A stretch of DNA of 64,000 nucleotides. Source: Xanthomonas melonis (GTDB taxonomy: Bacteria > Pseudomonadota > Gammaproteobacteria > Xanthomonadales > Xanthomonadaceae). Position 1 is the stretch's first letter. Every line of letters starts with the position of its first letter. The stretch is from NCBI RefSeq assembly GCF_020783655.1, contig NZ_JAJGQH010000010.1, positions 62,001-126,000 on the forward strand, in the 5' to 3' direction. The translations under genes and the position numbers were made by a program. Shown here piece by piece: positions 1-8,621 of the stretch. The notes beneath the pieces were generated by a model. The model saw only the letters and a program-made list of their open reading frames with translations. It ran no database searches and was not told where the DNA came from.

Positions 1-384
1 GGTGGAGAAGCGGGTGAAGACCGGGGTCTTTTCGCCCACTTCGGTCAACAGCTTGGCCGTGGTGTACTCGCTCAACGAGGCAGTCAGTTCGAAATAGCCA
101 TGCGCAGCGCTCCCGCGCGCGTGCACGATGCGCTCGGGAATGCGCTCGTGATCGAAGTGGGTGATCTTCTCGCGCAGGATGAAGTCTTCCAGCAACGTCG
201 GCCCGCGCGGCGTGGCGCGCAGCGAATTCTGGTTGTCGCCAACCGGAATGCCCTGATTGGTGGTCAGCTGCGGATGCGTGCCACCGGCTTTCTGATGCAA
301 TTCATCGCCGCTGCCGCGCACGTCGTGCGCGTCTGCAGACTTGCCACCAGCGGGTGGCTGTGCGGATTTGGGGGACTTGGCCAT
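1..384 (-). CDS. katE: Catalase (KatE-like), 5' part only
   Basis: Monofunctional heme catalase that disproportionates hydrogen peroxide. Only the first 128 residues are present because the gene runs off the left edge. After about 40 low-complexity residues comes the conserved segment [20 protein letters not shown], then [20 protein letters not shown]. The latter holds the distal catalytic histidine in the VHARGxxxHG motif. The wording of these motifs fits the large-subunit (HPII/KatE) clade better than small-subunit catalases, but the C-terminal flavodoxin-like domain that would settle this is outside the window. The ATG at 384 is the only start that gives the usual short N-terminal extension. 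Upstream is a 344-base non-coding stretch that probably carries its promoter. Confidence 0.85.
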   Translation of the reverse strand, partial: MAKSPKSAQPPAGGKSADAHDVRGSGDELHQKAGGTHPQLTTNQGIPVGDNQNSLRATPRGPTLLEDFILREKITHFDHERIPERIVHARGSAAHGYFELTASLSEYTTAKLLTEVGEKTPVFTRFST

Positions 385-728
385 GGGGACTCCACGTTGG
401 CGGGCTTGAGAGGCGAGCTAATCCGCCTGAGCCTGGAAGCGTGGCTGTTAATCGGATGTGTCTGCGTGCGAACGAATGCTCACATCCGTACCGGCTTCCC
501 ACTCTGAAGCGTGCGCAACTGTGTGCTGCTTGCTAAGTGCCGCGTCGTTGGCGCAGCTAACGACGCTTGTGCAGGAAGCAACGCGACGCAGGCGATGGCC
601 TGCAACAGATCTAGTGGCTGCTTGAGTGCAGGTGGAGGCGGGCATGCACTGCTGGCGATGTTGCGGATAGCGAAAGCACATGTGCTATATGTCCGGCCCG
701 GATGGCAGCGCGTGCAGGGACGGTCGGC
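385..728. other. Intergenic region upstream of katE
   Basis: Non-coding stretch between the divergent catalase gene and a small membrane-protein gene. It should hold the catalase promoter. I see no strong hairpin, no recognisable operator and no RNA gene. Short reading frames here lack ribosome binding sites and recognisable composition. Confidence 0.4.
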
Positions 729-956
729 ATGACACGATTGAAGCAAATCCTCGTGTGGTCGGGAATCTGCGGGGTCTGCGCCTTATGCGCTTTCAATCTC
801 GCCTATTGGTGGGCCTTGAGCGGCCAGTTCGACTGTGTCGAAGGCGGTTGCGGACTACTGGCCGAGCTGGTGCTCTGGCCTATCCTGAGTATCGTCCTGG
901 TCGCTGCCGCCGCGATGCTTGCCTGGGTCGTACGACGCAGGCGCGGACGTCGCTAG
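729..956 (+). CDS. Small two-helix membrane protein, unknown function
   Basis: A 75-residue predicted protein with two hydrophobic segments: roughly residues 7-28 (from ILVWSGICGVC) and 42-66 (from LAELVLWPILSIV). It ends in an arginine-rich tail (VVRRRRGRR), which would place the C-terminus in the cytoplasm. The ATG at 729 is preferred because AGGGA lies about 9 bases upstream; an in-frame ATG at 702 has no such signal. Two cysteines (CVEGGCG) sit in the loop between the helices. I do not recognise a family. It is a plausible lineage-restricted inner-membrane protein, but its short length leaves room for a chance reading frame. Confidence 0.45.
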   Translation: MTRLKQILVWSGICGVCALCAFNLAYWWALSGQFDCVEGGCGLLAELVLWPILSIVLVAAAAMLAWVVRRRRGRR

Positions 957-1022
957 TGCTTGCCGCGTGCGGCCCGACGATGACCATGGTTACCGACAAC
1001 TCAGATTGCTTCCATGCCCGCC

Positions 1023-1059
1023 GTCGAACCCGGCCGGAAAGGACACGGCCGGGTTCGAC
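1023..1059 (-). terminator. Strong hairpin downstream of gcvP
   Basis: A perfect 14-bp stem (GTCGAACCCGGCCG at 1023-1036 pairing with 1046-1059) with a 9-base loop, 23 bases past the gcvP stop codon. It lacks a U-tract on either strand. It is therefore either a non-canonical terminator or an mRNA 3'-end stabiliser. Confidence 0.5.
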
Positions 1060-1082
1060 GACGGGAATGAAGTGGCGCGGAG

Positions 1083-4067
1083 TTACGCCTCGGCGTCTTC
1101 CTTGTATGCATCCACCGGGATGCAGGCGCAAATCACGTTCTTGTCGCCGTAGACGTTGTCCACGCGCGCCACCGGCGGCCAGTACTTCTGCTGCTTGAGG
1201 CTGGGCAGCGGGAAGGCGGCCAGTTCGCGCGGGTAGGCATGCGTCCACTCGCTGGCCGACACCTGCGTGGCGGTGTGCGGTGCGTGCTTGAGCGGGTTGT
1301 CCTCGCGGTCCAGGCGGCCGTCTTCGATGGCGCGGATCTCTTCGCGGATCTGGATCATCGCGTCGATGAAGCGGTCCAGCTCATGCTGCGATTCGCTTTC
1401 GGTGGGCTCCACCATCAAGGTGCCGGCGACCGGGAAGCTCAGCGTCGGCGCGTGGAAGCCGAAGTCGATCAGGCGCTTGGCGATGTCTTCGGCACCGATG
1501 CCGCTGGTCTTTTCCAGCGGGCGGATGTCCAGGATGCACTCGTGCGCGACCAGGCCGTTGCGGCCGGTGTACAGCGTCTTGTAGTGCGGTGCCAGGCGCT
1601 TGGCGATGTAGTTCGCGTTGAGCAATGCTACCTGGGTGGCCTTGCGCAGACCGGCACTGCCCATCATGGTCACGTACATCCAGCTGATCGGCAGGATCGA
1701 GGCAGAGCCATAGCTGGCCGCGCTCACCATGCCGCCGATGCGCGAGGAGTGTCCACTCCCGCTTTCGGAGTGGAGTCCGCCGCCATGGATGGCGGCAGTT
1801 TGACCTTCGCCGGCATGGATGCCGGCACGAGGTAGGTACGGCGCCAGGTGTGACTTCACCGCACACGGGCCCACGCCCGGGCCGCCGCCGCCATGCGGAA
1901 TGCAGAAGGTCTTGTGCAGGTTGAGGTGCGACACGTCCGAGCCCCACTTGCCAGGCTTGGCCACGCCGACCAGCGCGTTCATGTTGGCGCCGTCGGTGTA
2001 CACCTGGCCGCCATGCGCATGCACCGCTTCGCAGATCGCCACCACGTCCTCTTCGAACACGCCGTGGGTGGACGGGTAGGTGATCATCAGCGCGGCCAGA
2101 CGCTCGGAATACTTTTCCGCCTTGGCGCGGATGTCGTCCACATCCACATTGCCGTTGGCATCGCACTTGGTGACCACCACGGTCATGCCGCACATCTGCG
2201 CCGAGGCCGGGTTGGTGCCGTGCGCGGATTCGGGAATCAGGCAGATGTCGCGATGGGCCTCGCCGCGCGCGCGGTGATAGGCGCGGATCGCCAGCAGGCC
2301 GGCGTACTCACCCTGCGCACCGGAGTTGGGCTGCAGGCTCACGGCGTCGTAGCCGGTGCATTCGACCAGCATCGCTTCCAGTTCGTCGATCAGCTGCGCG
2401 TAGCCGGCCGACTGTTCGGCCGGGGCCAGCGGATGGATCGCGCCGAACTCCGGCCAGGTCACCGGGATCATCTCGGCGGTGGCGTTGAGCTTCATAGTGC
2501 AGCTGCCCAGCGGGATCATGGTGCGATCCATCGCCAGGTCCTTGTCGGCCAGCGAACGCATGTAGCGCAGCAGTTCGTGTTCGCTGTGGTGGGTATTGAA
2601 CACCGGGTGGGTCAGGAACGGGGTGCTGCGCAGCAGGCCTTGCGGCAATGCGTCGGCGGTGGCGGCATCGAGTGCATCCACGGTCGCTTTCGGCATCCTG
2701 CCTTCCGCGACACTCGCACATCCTTGTGCATCGTCCACCTGCACACCGAACAGAGCGGCCAGCGCAACCACATCGGCACGCGTGCTGGTTTCATCCAGGC
2801 TGATGCCGACCGCTTCGCTGTCGATGGCACGCAGATTGATGCCAGCCGCACGCGCACGGGCGTGGATCGCATCGGCATCGATCGCCTTGATGTGCAGCGT
2901 GTCGAAGAAGTGCTCGCCCACGTTGATCCCGGCGCTGCGCAGGGCTGCGGCCAGGATCGCGGCCAGGCGATGGGTGCGTCGTGCGATGCGGGTCAGGCCC
3001 TCGGGGCCGTGGTAGACCGCGTACATCGAGGCCATCACTGCCAGCAGCACCTGCGCGGTGCAGATGTTGGAGGTGGCCTTCTCGCGGCGGATATGTTGCT
3101 CGCGGGTCTGCAGGGTCAAGCGATACGCCGGATTGCCGGCGGCATCGATCGACACGCCGATCAAACGGCCAGGCATCGAGCGCTTGTAGGCATCACGGCA
3201 GGCCATGAACGCGGCATGTGGGCCACCGAAGCCGAACGGCACGCCGAAGCGCTGCGAGTTGCCGACCACGATGTCCGCGCCCCATTCGCCCGGCGCGGCG
3301 ATCAGGGTCAGCGCCAGCAGGTCGGTGGCCACCGCCACCAGGCCGCCCTGCGCGTGCACGGCATCGGCCAATGCGGCGTGATCGCCGATGTGACCGAAGC
3401 TGTCCGGATACTGCAGCAGCACGCCGAAGCACTCGGCCTGCAAGGCTTCTTCCGGCGTGCCCACGCGCAGCACGATGCCCAGCGGCTCGGCGCGGGTGCG
3501 CAGCAGTTCCAGCGTCTGCGGATGCACGGCGTCGTGCACGAAGAAGGTATCGGATTTGGACTTGGCCGAGCGCTTGGCCAGGGTCATCGCTTCGGCAGCG
3601 GCGGTGGCCTCGTCCAGCAGCGAGGCGTTGGCGATCTGCATGCCGGTCAGGTCCGCGCACAGGGTCTGGAAGTTGATCAGCGCTTCCATGCGGCCTTGCG
3701 AGATCTCCGCCTGATACGGCGTATAGGCGGTGTACCAGGCCGGGTTCTCCAGGATGTTGCGCAGGATCACCTTCGGCGTGTGGGTGCCGTAATAGCCCTG
3801 GCCGATGAAGGTGCGCCGGACCTGATTCTTGCTGGCGATGGCGCGGATCTTGGCCAGCGCCTCTTCTTCGGTGATCGCATCGGGCAGCGCGAGCGGTGCC
3901 GGCGACTTGATGTTGCCCGGCACGATGGCATCGGTCATCGCATCCAGCGAAGCGTGGCCGACCACGTCCAGCATCTGGGCGATTTCCGCATCGTTGGGGC
4001 CGATATGGCGTTCGACGAACGCGCTGTGGTGTTCGAGGTCGCGCAGGGAAGACGGGGTCTGGGACAT
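1083..4067 (-). CDS. gcvP: Glycine dehydrogenase (decarboxylating), glycine cleavage P protein
   Basis: P protein of the cytoplasmic glycine cleavage system. It decarboxylates glycine with pyridoxal phosphate and passes the aminomethyl group to lipoyl-GcvH. The gene encodes 994 residues, slightly longer than most homologues (about 950-975). The N-terminal half contains [17 protein letters not shown] and the C-terminal half carries the PLP lysine at about residue 719 in [19 protein letters not shown] 4067 ([12 protein letters not shown]) fits the family N-terminus; upstream in-frame codons run into the riboswitch. Residues about 746-775 (nucleotides 1744-1832) are an insertion absent from the normal family alignment as I know it, encoded by palindromic repeat DNA. 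The insertion lies between HLAPYLP and [13 protein letters not shown], where a short loop is expected. The reading frame stays open. A tandem glycine riboswitch precedes the gene. Confidence 0.97.
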   Translation of the reverse strand: MSQTPSSLRDLEHHSAFVERHIGPNDAEIAQMLDVVGHASLDAMTDAIVPGNIKSPAPLALPDAITEEEALAKIRAIASKNQVRRTFIGQGYYGTHTPKVILRNILENPAWYTAYTPYQAEISQGRMEALINFQTLCADLTGMQIANASLLDEATAAAEAMTLAKRSAKSKSDTFFVHDAVHPQTLELLRTRAEPLGIVLRVGTPEEALQAECFGVLLQYPDSFGHIGDHAALADAVHAQGGLVAVATDLLALTLIAAPGEWGADIVVGNSQRFGVPFGFGGPHAAFMACRDAYKRSMPGRLIGVSIDAAGNPAYRLTLQTREQHIRREKATSNICTAQVLLAVMASMYAVYHGPEGLTRIARRTHRLAAILAAALRSAGINVGEHFFDTLHIKAIDADAIHARARAAGINLRAIDSEAVGISLDETSTRADVVALAALFGVQVDDAQGCASVAEGRMPKATVDALDAATADALPQGLLRSTPFLTHPVFNTHHSEHELLRYMRSLADKDLAMDRTMIPLGSCTMKLNATAEMIPVTWPEFGAIHPLAPAEQSAGYAQLIDELEAMLVECTGYDAVSLQPNSGAQGEYAGLLAIRAYHRARGEAHRDICLIPESAHGTNPASAQMCGMTVVVTKCDANGNVDVDDIRAKAEKYSERLAALMITYPSTHGVFEEDVVAICEAVHAHGGQVYTDGANMNALVGVAKPGKWGSDVSHLNLHKTFCIPHGGGGPGVGPCAVKSHLAPYLPRAGIHAGEGQTAAIHGGGLHSESGSGHSSRIGGMVSAASYGSASILPISWMYVTMMGSAGLRKATQVALLNANYIAKRLAPHYKTLYTGRNGLVAHECILDIRPLEKTSGIGAEDIAKRLIDFGFHAPTLSFPVAGTLMVEPTESESQHELDRFIDAMIQIREEIRAIEDGRLDREDNPLKHAPHTATQVSASEWTHAYPRELAAFPLPSLKQQKYWPPVARVDNVYGDKNVICACIPVDAYKEDAEA
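1744..1832 (-). repeat. Palindromic repeat inserted in frame within gcvP
   Basis: About 89 bases containing three consecutive hairpins. The first is TCCACTCC (1752-1759) with GGAGTGGA (1767-1774). The second is GCCGCCATGGATGGCGGC (1779-1796), a perfect 8-bp stem with a 2-base loop. The third is GCCGGCATGGATGCCGGC (1809-1826), also an 8-bp stem with a 2-base loop. The last two share the core CATGGATG, which recurs in the ribF repeats. The segment is translated in frame as part of GcvP. I infer a REP- or RPE-like dispersed element; copy number in the genome cannot be judged here. Confidence 0.75.
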
Positions 4068-4170
4068 GGCGGGCATCCGGGGCAGAGGGCATGCGAAAGG
4101 TCGGAAGCACCACGACCGGCATGACGCGCATACGCGCGCCACCACCCACCGTAGCGACGGTCTTCCTCGC

Positions 4171-4350
4171 GCCCCTCTGTCCTTTTGCCTGAGAGTTTAA
4201 GAACGCGGCATGGCGCTGGGCCTGCCTGCGTTCCGTGCCCCTTCGGCGCCGGCATCGGCCGGTCTCTCCAGAGTTGTGTTGAAGATGGTATCGGGCCTGA
4301 GCGATTACGGGCTGTTGCGCCTTCGGCAGCGGCAGTGCCGCTTCTCCCAC
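4171..4350 (-). promoter_or_regulatory. Tandem glycine riboswitch (two aptamers) upstream of gcvP
   Basis: On the minus strand the leader shows two glycine aptamers in series. The first (about 4280-4350) opens with GGGAGA and contains GCCGAAGGCGCAA and CTCAGG. The second (about 4171-4275) opens with CTGGAGAG, contains GCCGAAGGGGCA, and closes with CTCTCAGGCAAAAGGACAG. These are the conserved cores of the gcvT-type RNA. Tandem glycine riboswitches usually switch expression on when glycine is abundant, which suits control of the glycine-degrading P protein. The ATG lies about 100 bases downstream. I see no clear intrinsic terminator between the aptamers and the start, so control may be translational. 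Confidence 0.93.
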
Positions 4351-4529
4351 CGTGTTGCCGGCCGATTATAGCGTGGCGGTGCGCCGCCGCGCGTGCCGCA
4401 TTGGCAACGCTCGGGTTTGCTTAACCTTGCCTGCGCAAGCGCCTATGATCGGCGTCCTTGTGCGCACACGGCGCTGCGACCGGCAGGCGCCGCAGTGCAT
4501 CCCCCATGCGCCACGTTCCGGACCACTGG

Positions 4530-5783
4530 ATGACCCCCACCACGCCCTCCACCCGACGCATGGCGCTGCTGCTGGCCGGGCTGGCGATGTTCGGCCCGTT
4601 TTCCATCGACACCATCTTCCCGGCGTTCTCGCGGCTCAGCCGCAGCCTGGCCGTGGACGAGGTGGCGATCCAGCAGACCATCAGCGTCTATCTGCTGGCC
4701 TACGGGGTGATGAGCATCGCGCACGGGCCGCTGTCCGACGCCTGGGGCCGCAAGCTGGTGATCCTGGGCGGGCTGGTGCTGTTCATCGCCGGCTCGATCG
4801 GCTGCGCGCTGTCGCAGGACCTGCCCACGCTGCTGGCGTTCCGTGCATTGCAGGGTTTGTCGGCAGGCGTGGGCATGATCGTCGGCCGCGCGGTCATCCG
4901 CGACCTGTTCCATGGCCCGGATGCGCAGCGGCTGATGAGCCAGGTATCGATGATCTTCGGCATCGCGCCGGCCATCGCGCCGATCATCGGCGGCTGGATC
5001 CTGCTCAGCGGCGCCGGCTGGCCACTGATCTTCTGGTTCCTGGTGGTGTTCGGTCTGGTGCTGCTGGTGGCAACCCTGGTCTGGCTGCCGGAAACCCACC
5101 CGGTCCAGGCGCGCACGCCGCTGCAGTTCAAGCGCCTGCTGCAGGACTATGTGCGGATCGGCTTCAACCCGCGCTTCCAGCGGCTGGCCGCAGCCGGGTC
5201 ATTCAATTTCGCCGGCATCTTCCTGTACATCGCCTCGGCGCCGGTGCTGATCATGCAGCACCTGCATCTGGGCGAGGGCGATTTCGCCTGGCTGTTCATT
5301 CCTACCATCGGCGGCATGACGCTGGGCTCGTTCCTGTCCGGGCGCATGGCCGGGCGCATGCAGCCGGTGCGGCAGATCCGCATCGGCTTCATCTGCTGCG
5401 GCGTGGCCGCGCTGGTCAACCTGGGCTACACCTTGGCGGTGGCGCAGATCGCCTTGCCATGGGCCGTGTTGCCGATCTTCCTGGCCGGCGTCGGTATGGC
5501 GTTGATCTTCCCGATCCTGGCGCTGGCGGTGCTGGACATGTACCCGCACCAGCGCGGCCTGGCGTCCTCGCTGCAGGCCTTCACCCAGCTGATGACCAAT
5601 ACGGTGGTGGCGGGGGTGCTGTCGCCGCTGCTGAGCGCGCATCCGCGGCATCTGGCGATCGGCATGACCGGCTTTTTCTTGCTGGGGTGGCTATTCTGGC
5701 GCTGGGAGCGCCGCAGTGGCCGCCGCCTGCGTCACCGCCAGGCCACCGAGGCGGTGCCTCTGGAACCGGCCGACCACCTTTGA
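4530..5783 (+). CDS. Bcr/CflA-family multidrug efflux transporter (MFS)
   Basis: Major facilitator drug:H+ antiporter of the DHA1 Bcr/CflA group, about 417 residues with twelve predicted helices. The first helix contains GLAMFGPFSIDTIFPAF, typical of Bcr/CflA proteins. The cytoplasmic loop 2-3 signature appears as GPLSDAWGRKLVILGG, and helix 5 contains GIAPAIAPIIGGWIL, the antiporter motif C-like segment. Start chosen at ATG 4530 (MTPTTPSTRRMALLL), directly ahead of helix 1. An in-frame ATG at 4506 is possible, and neither has a strong Shine-Dalgarno. It reads away from the gcvP riboswitch, so the two genes share a divergent control region. The substrate cannot be told from sequence. Confidence 0.9.
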   Translation: MTPTTPSTRRMALLLAGLAMFGPFSIDTIFPAFSRLSRSLAVDEVAIQQTISVYLLAYGVMSIAHGPLSDAWGRKLVILGGLVLFIAGSIGCALSQDLPTLLAFRALQGLSAGVGMIVGRAVIRDLFHGPDAQRLMSQVSMIFGIAPAIAPIIGGWILLSGAGWPLIFWFLVVFGLVLLVATLVWLPETHPVQARTPLQFKRLLQDYVRIGFNPRFQRLAAAGSFNFAGIFLYIASAPVLIMQHLHLGEGDFAWLFIPTIGGMTLGSFLSGRMAGRMQPVRQIRIGFICCGVAALVNLGYTLAVAQIALPWAVLPIFLAGVGMALIFPILALAVLDMYPHQRGLASSLQAFTQLMTNTVVAGVLSPLLSAHPRHLAIGMTGFFLLGWLFWRWERRSGRRLRHRQATEAVPLEPADHL

Positions 5784-5799
5784 CCCGACAGGAGCCTGC

Positions 5800-6204
5800 A
5801 TGTCCACCGATTCCAAGTTGCGCCGCGATGCCCGCAAGCGCGCCGCCGAGCGCCAGCGCAACCAGGCCGCCGCCAAGGCCACCGCCGAATCGCCGATCGA
5901 ACCGCATGCCGAACTGCGCGACCAGCAACGCACGCTACTGGCCGGTATCGTCCGCCGTGACGGCGAGTGGGTGCTGGGCATGGACGGCCGCATCGCCGGC
6001 GAAAGCACCAGCGCCGCGCAGGTGCTGGCCTTGATCATGCGCGCGGCCGAACTGCACGAACGCCAGGGCACGCCGGTGCGGCTGACCTACTCGGACGCGT
6101 TGAAGGCTGCCGCGCATGCCGAAGCCCAGGCCGATGGCATGGAGTTCGAACAGTTCAAGACCCGGCTCAGCGAGCGGCTCCAGGCAGGTACCAAGCTCAA
6201 CTGA
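5800..6204 (+). CDS. Conserved hypothetical protein
   Basis: A 134-residue soluble protein starting at ATG 5800, 16 bases after the transporter stop and preceded by AGGAG at 5790-5794, so probably co-transcribed. The first 40 residues are highly charged and alanine-rich (RRDARKRAAERQRNQAAAK), suggesting a helical or coiled-coil leader. The rest contains WVLGMDGRIAGESTSAAQVL and a helical C-terminus with MEFEQFKTRLSERLQAG. No signal peptide, membrane segment or catalytic motif is visible. I do not recognise a characterised family. The clear ribosome binding site and normal codon use make it a real gene of unknown role. Confidence 0.8.
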   Translation: MSTDSKLRRDARKRAAERQRNQAAAKATAESPIEPHAELRDQQRTLLAGIVRRDGEWVLGMDGRIAGESTSAAQVLALIMRAAELHERQGTPVRLTYSDALKAAAHAEAQADGMEFEQFKTRLSERLQAGTKLN

Positions 6205-6292
6205 GTGGCAGGCGTCGCCTGCCGTACGCGCGATGAGGCCCCAAGGGGAAGCCGCATCGCGCGCCAGCGCGATTGGGATTGCGATAATCGAA

Positions 6293-8308
6293 TCAGCGGT
6301 TCGGCGCAGGAGCGATCGGCGCACTGCCGACGTTCGCTTCCGCCTGCCAGCTGCACATCCGGCCCTGGTTCTGCTGCTTCAGCCACTCGTCCATGGGCGC
6401 GAAATACTCCAGCATCGGCCCGGCATCGAGCGTGTCGCTGCCGGTGAGTTCCTTCAGCGTGGTCTGCCACGGTTGGCTGGAGCCGCGCTGCAGCATCGAC
6501 CAGAATTTCTGCCCGGCGTCCTTGTTGCCGTAGAAGCTGCAGTCGTACAGCGGGCCCTGATGGCCGGCGGCCTGGCACAGGCCCTTGTAGAACTGGAACT
6601 GCAGGATATGCGCCAGGAAGTAGCGCGTGTACGGCGTATTGCCCGGCACGTGGTACTTGGCGCCGGCATCGAAGAACTCTTCGCCCCGCGTGCCGACCGG
6701 TGCCACACCCTGGTAGCGGGCTTTCAGTTCCCACCATGCCTGGTTGTAACGCTCCGGCGCGATCGAACCGTCGAACACGCCCCAACGCCAGCGGTCGATC
6801 ATCAGGCCGAACGGCAGGAATGCCACCTTGCTCAAGGCCATGCGCATCTGCGAATTGATCAGTGCTTCGCGGCCGCCCTGCTGTTCGCCGACCAGCCCGA
6901 TCGACTGCAGGTACTTCGGCGTCATCGCCAGCACGATGGTGTCGCCGATGGCCTCGTGGAAGCCGTCGTTGGCGCCGTTCTGGAACAGCGGTGGCAACGG
7001 GTTGTAGGCCAGGTCGTAATAGATGTGGCCGAGCTCGTGATAGATGGTGGTGAAGTCTTCTTCGGTAGGCTTGATGCACATCTTGGTGCGTACATCCGCG
7101 CCGATGCCCTGGCCCGGCTCGCCACCCATGTTCATGTCCCAGGCACTGGCATGGCAGACCACATCGCGGTCCAGCGGTTTGATGAACTGCGAACGCTGCC
7201 AATAGGTCTCCGGCAGCTTGGGCATGCCCAGCGAGGTGTAGAAGTCCTGCGCGCGCTCGGTCATCTGCCTGGCGGTGCGCAGCTGCGCTTCGCGCTCGGC
7301 ATTGAAGCGTGCCGCAGCGCCGCCCTCGCTCCCGGTACCGCGCGCCAGCGCCGCGCTCAGATTGCCCTGGTACTGCTTTTCCAGGGCAGCGGTGATGTCC
7401 AGGTCGCCGGCGCCCGGGTAGGGCTGCAGCAGGTCCCACAGATTGCTCCAGTCCTGCTGCCACATGTTGCCCATCAGGTGCGCGGGCAGCAGCCCGCCAG
7501 GCAGCTCACCCTTGTCCTTGCCGTACTGCGTGTCCAGCTTGCCGCGCGCGTAGCACTGCAGTTGCGCATACAGCGGTTTGACCTGCTCCCACAGCCGGTC
7601 GGTTTCGCTGGCCAGCTGCGCCGGCGGCATGTCGTAGCCGCTGCGCCACATCGCCCCGACATCGGCAAAGCCCAGGCCGCGCGCGCCCTCGTTGGCCAGC
7701 GCGACGAAGCGCTGGTAGTCCTTGCGCAGCGGTTGCGCGGTGGCGTGCCAGCCCTGCCAGGCATCGCGTTGTTCGTCGTAGTCGCGGCTGCTGGCCAGTA
7801 CCTGTTCCAGCTCGCCGAGCTGCCGGCAGCGGCGTTGCTCGCCTTCGCCGGTGCAATAGCTGGCGGCGCCGTAGTCGCCTTCCATCTTGGCAGCGATGCG
7901 GGTCAATTCGGCCAGCTTGGCCGGGTCGCGCGGAGCGGGCAGGGCGCTCATCAGCCTGAGCAATTGCAATGCACGGGCGCTGTCTGCAGACATCGGCGTG
8001 CCCGCGTATTGCTTGGATTGTTCGATCCAGCGATCCAGCTGCGCCAGCGAGCGCTCGTTGGCCTTGGCCGCGAGCAGCTGCGAATCGCCGTTGATATAGG
8101 TCGACGACAGCCATTGCGCGGCGGTGATCTCCGGATAGGCCGCCTTGTACTCGGCGCCGATGCGCGCAACGAAGGCGTCGGCGCTTTCGGCGGGCGCGGG
8201 TTTGGCGGTCGTGGGTGCGGTTGGCGGTGTCGCCTCCCGTCGGCAGGCCGACAGCGACAGGGTGCCGGCAGCCACAGCCAGTGCCAGCAACAGCAGACGA
8301 GGATTCAC
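6293..8308 (-). CDS. ACE-like peptidyl-dipeptidase A (M2 family), lipoprotein
   Basis: Zinc peptidase of family M2, the family of angiotensin-converting enzyme, which removes dipeptides from peptide C-termini; an ACE homologue from Xanthomonas has been characterised biochemically. The protein has 671 residues. A signal sequence ends at a lipobox (LSAC at about 19-22), so it is probably anchored in the envelope. The zinc site HELGH is at 424-428 within YHELGHIYYDLAY, and the third ligand glutamate lies downstream in FHEAIGDTI. Residues in FYGNKDAGQKFWSML and the helical N-terminal lid region also follow the family. It stands alone: neighbours are separated by 89 and 313 bases. Physiological substrates are unknown. 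Confidence 0.95.
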   Translation of the reverse strand: MNPRLLLLALAVAAGTLSLSACRREATPPTAPTTAKPAPAESADAFVARIGAEYKAAYPEITAAQWLSSTYINGDSQLLAAKANERSLAQLDRWIEQSKQYAGTPMSADSARALQLLRLMSALPAPRDPAKLAELTRIAAKMEGDYGAASYCTGEGEQRRCRQLGELEQVLASSRDYDEQRDAWQGWHATAQPLRKDYQRFVALANEGARGLGFADVGAMWRSGYDMPPAQLASETDRLWEQVKPLYAQLQCYARGKLDTQYGKDKGELPGGLLPAHLMGNMWQQDWSNLWDLLQPYPGAGDLDITAALEKQYQGNLSAALARGTGSEGGAAARFNAEREAQLRTARQMTERAQDFYTSLGMPKLPETYWQRSQFIKPLDRDVVCHASAWDMNMGGEPGQGIGADVRTKMCIKPTEEDFTTIYHELGHIYYDLAYNPLPPLFQNGANDGFHEAIGDTIVLAMTPKYLQSIGLVGEQQGGREALINSQMRMALSKVAFLPFGLMIDRWRWGVFDGSIAPERYNQAWWELKARYQGVAPVGTRGEEFFDAGAKYHVPGNTPYTRYFLAHILQFQFYKGLCQAAGHQGPLYDCSFYGNKDAGQKFWSMLQRGSSQPWQTTLKELTGSDTLDAGPMLEYFAPMDEWLKQQNQGRMCSWQAEANVGSAPIAPAPNR

Positions 8309-8621
8309 GGGTGGTCCTTGCGGTGAAGTCCGGCGAAGGCTAGAGCGCGCCAGGCTTCAGGGCAAGCGGTGCCGGTGCAGGCAGGTTCGCAGCGTGGCGA
8401 TCGGCAGCGCGCACGCGGTCCTGTGCCTGCGCCTGGAACGCGGCAGGCCCAGCGGTTGCCGGGTCGCTGGAGCGGTATCGTGAACGTCGACGGTCAGGCC
8501 GGCGATCCGTGGCGGGTCGGGCAAAGGCCTGAGGTGCGGCCCGGCGTGGCCGTCGGACAGGCCGCGCGACCGGGAATCTGCGCGTCTTTCCAGTGCATCG
8601 TGATCGGTTCGCGCAGGGGCA
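8309..8621. other. Intergenic region between the ACE-like gene and eptA
   Basis: About 310 non-coding bases between two minus-strand genes. It should hold the promoter of the ACE-like peptidase. I see no convincing terminator, operator or small gene. An antisense-looking frame here is arginine- and proline-rich and has no ribosome binding site. Confidence 0.35.

Noticed and set aside
1893-4124. Long open frame (over 700 codons) on the plus strand opposite gcvP
   Set aside because: It is antisense to a clear family member, rich in His, Arg, Gly and Gln, and has no ribosome binding site. It is a by-product of high third-position GC.
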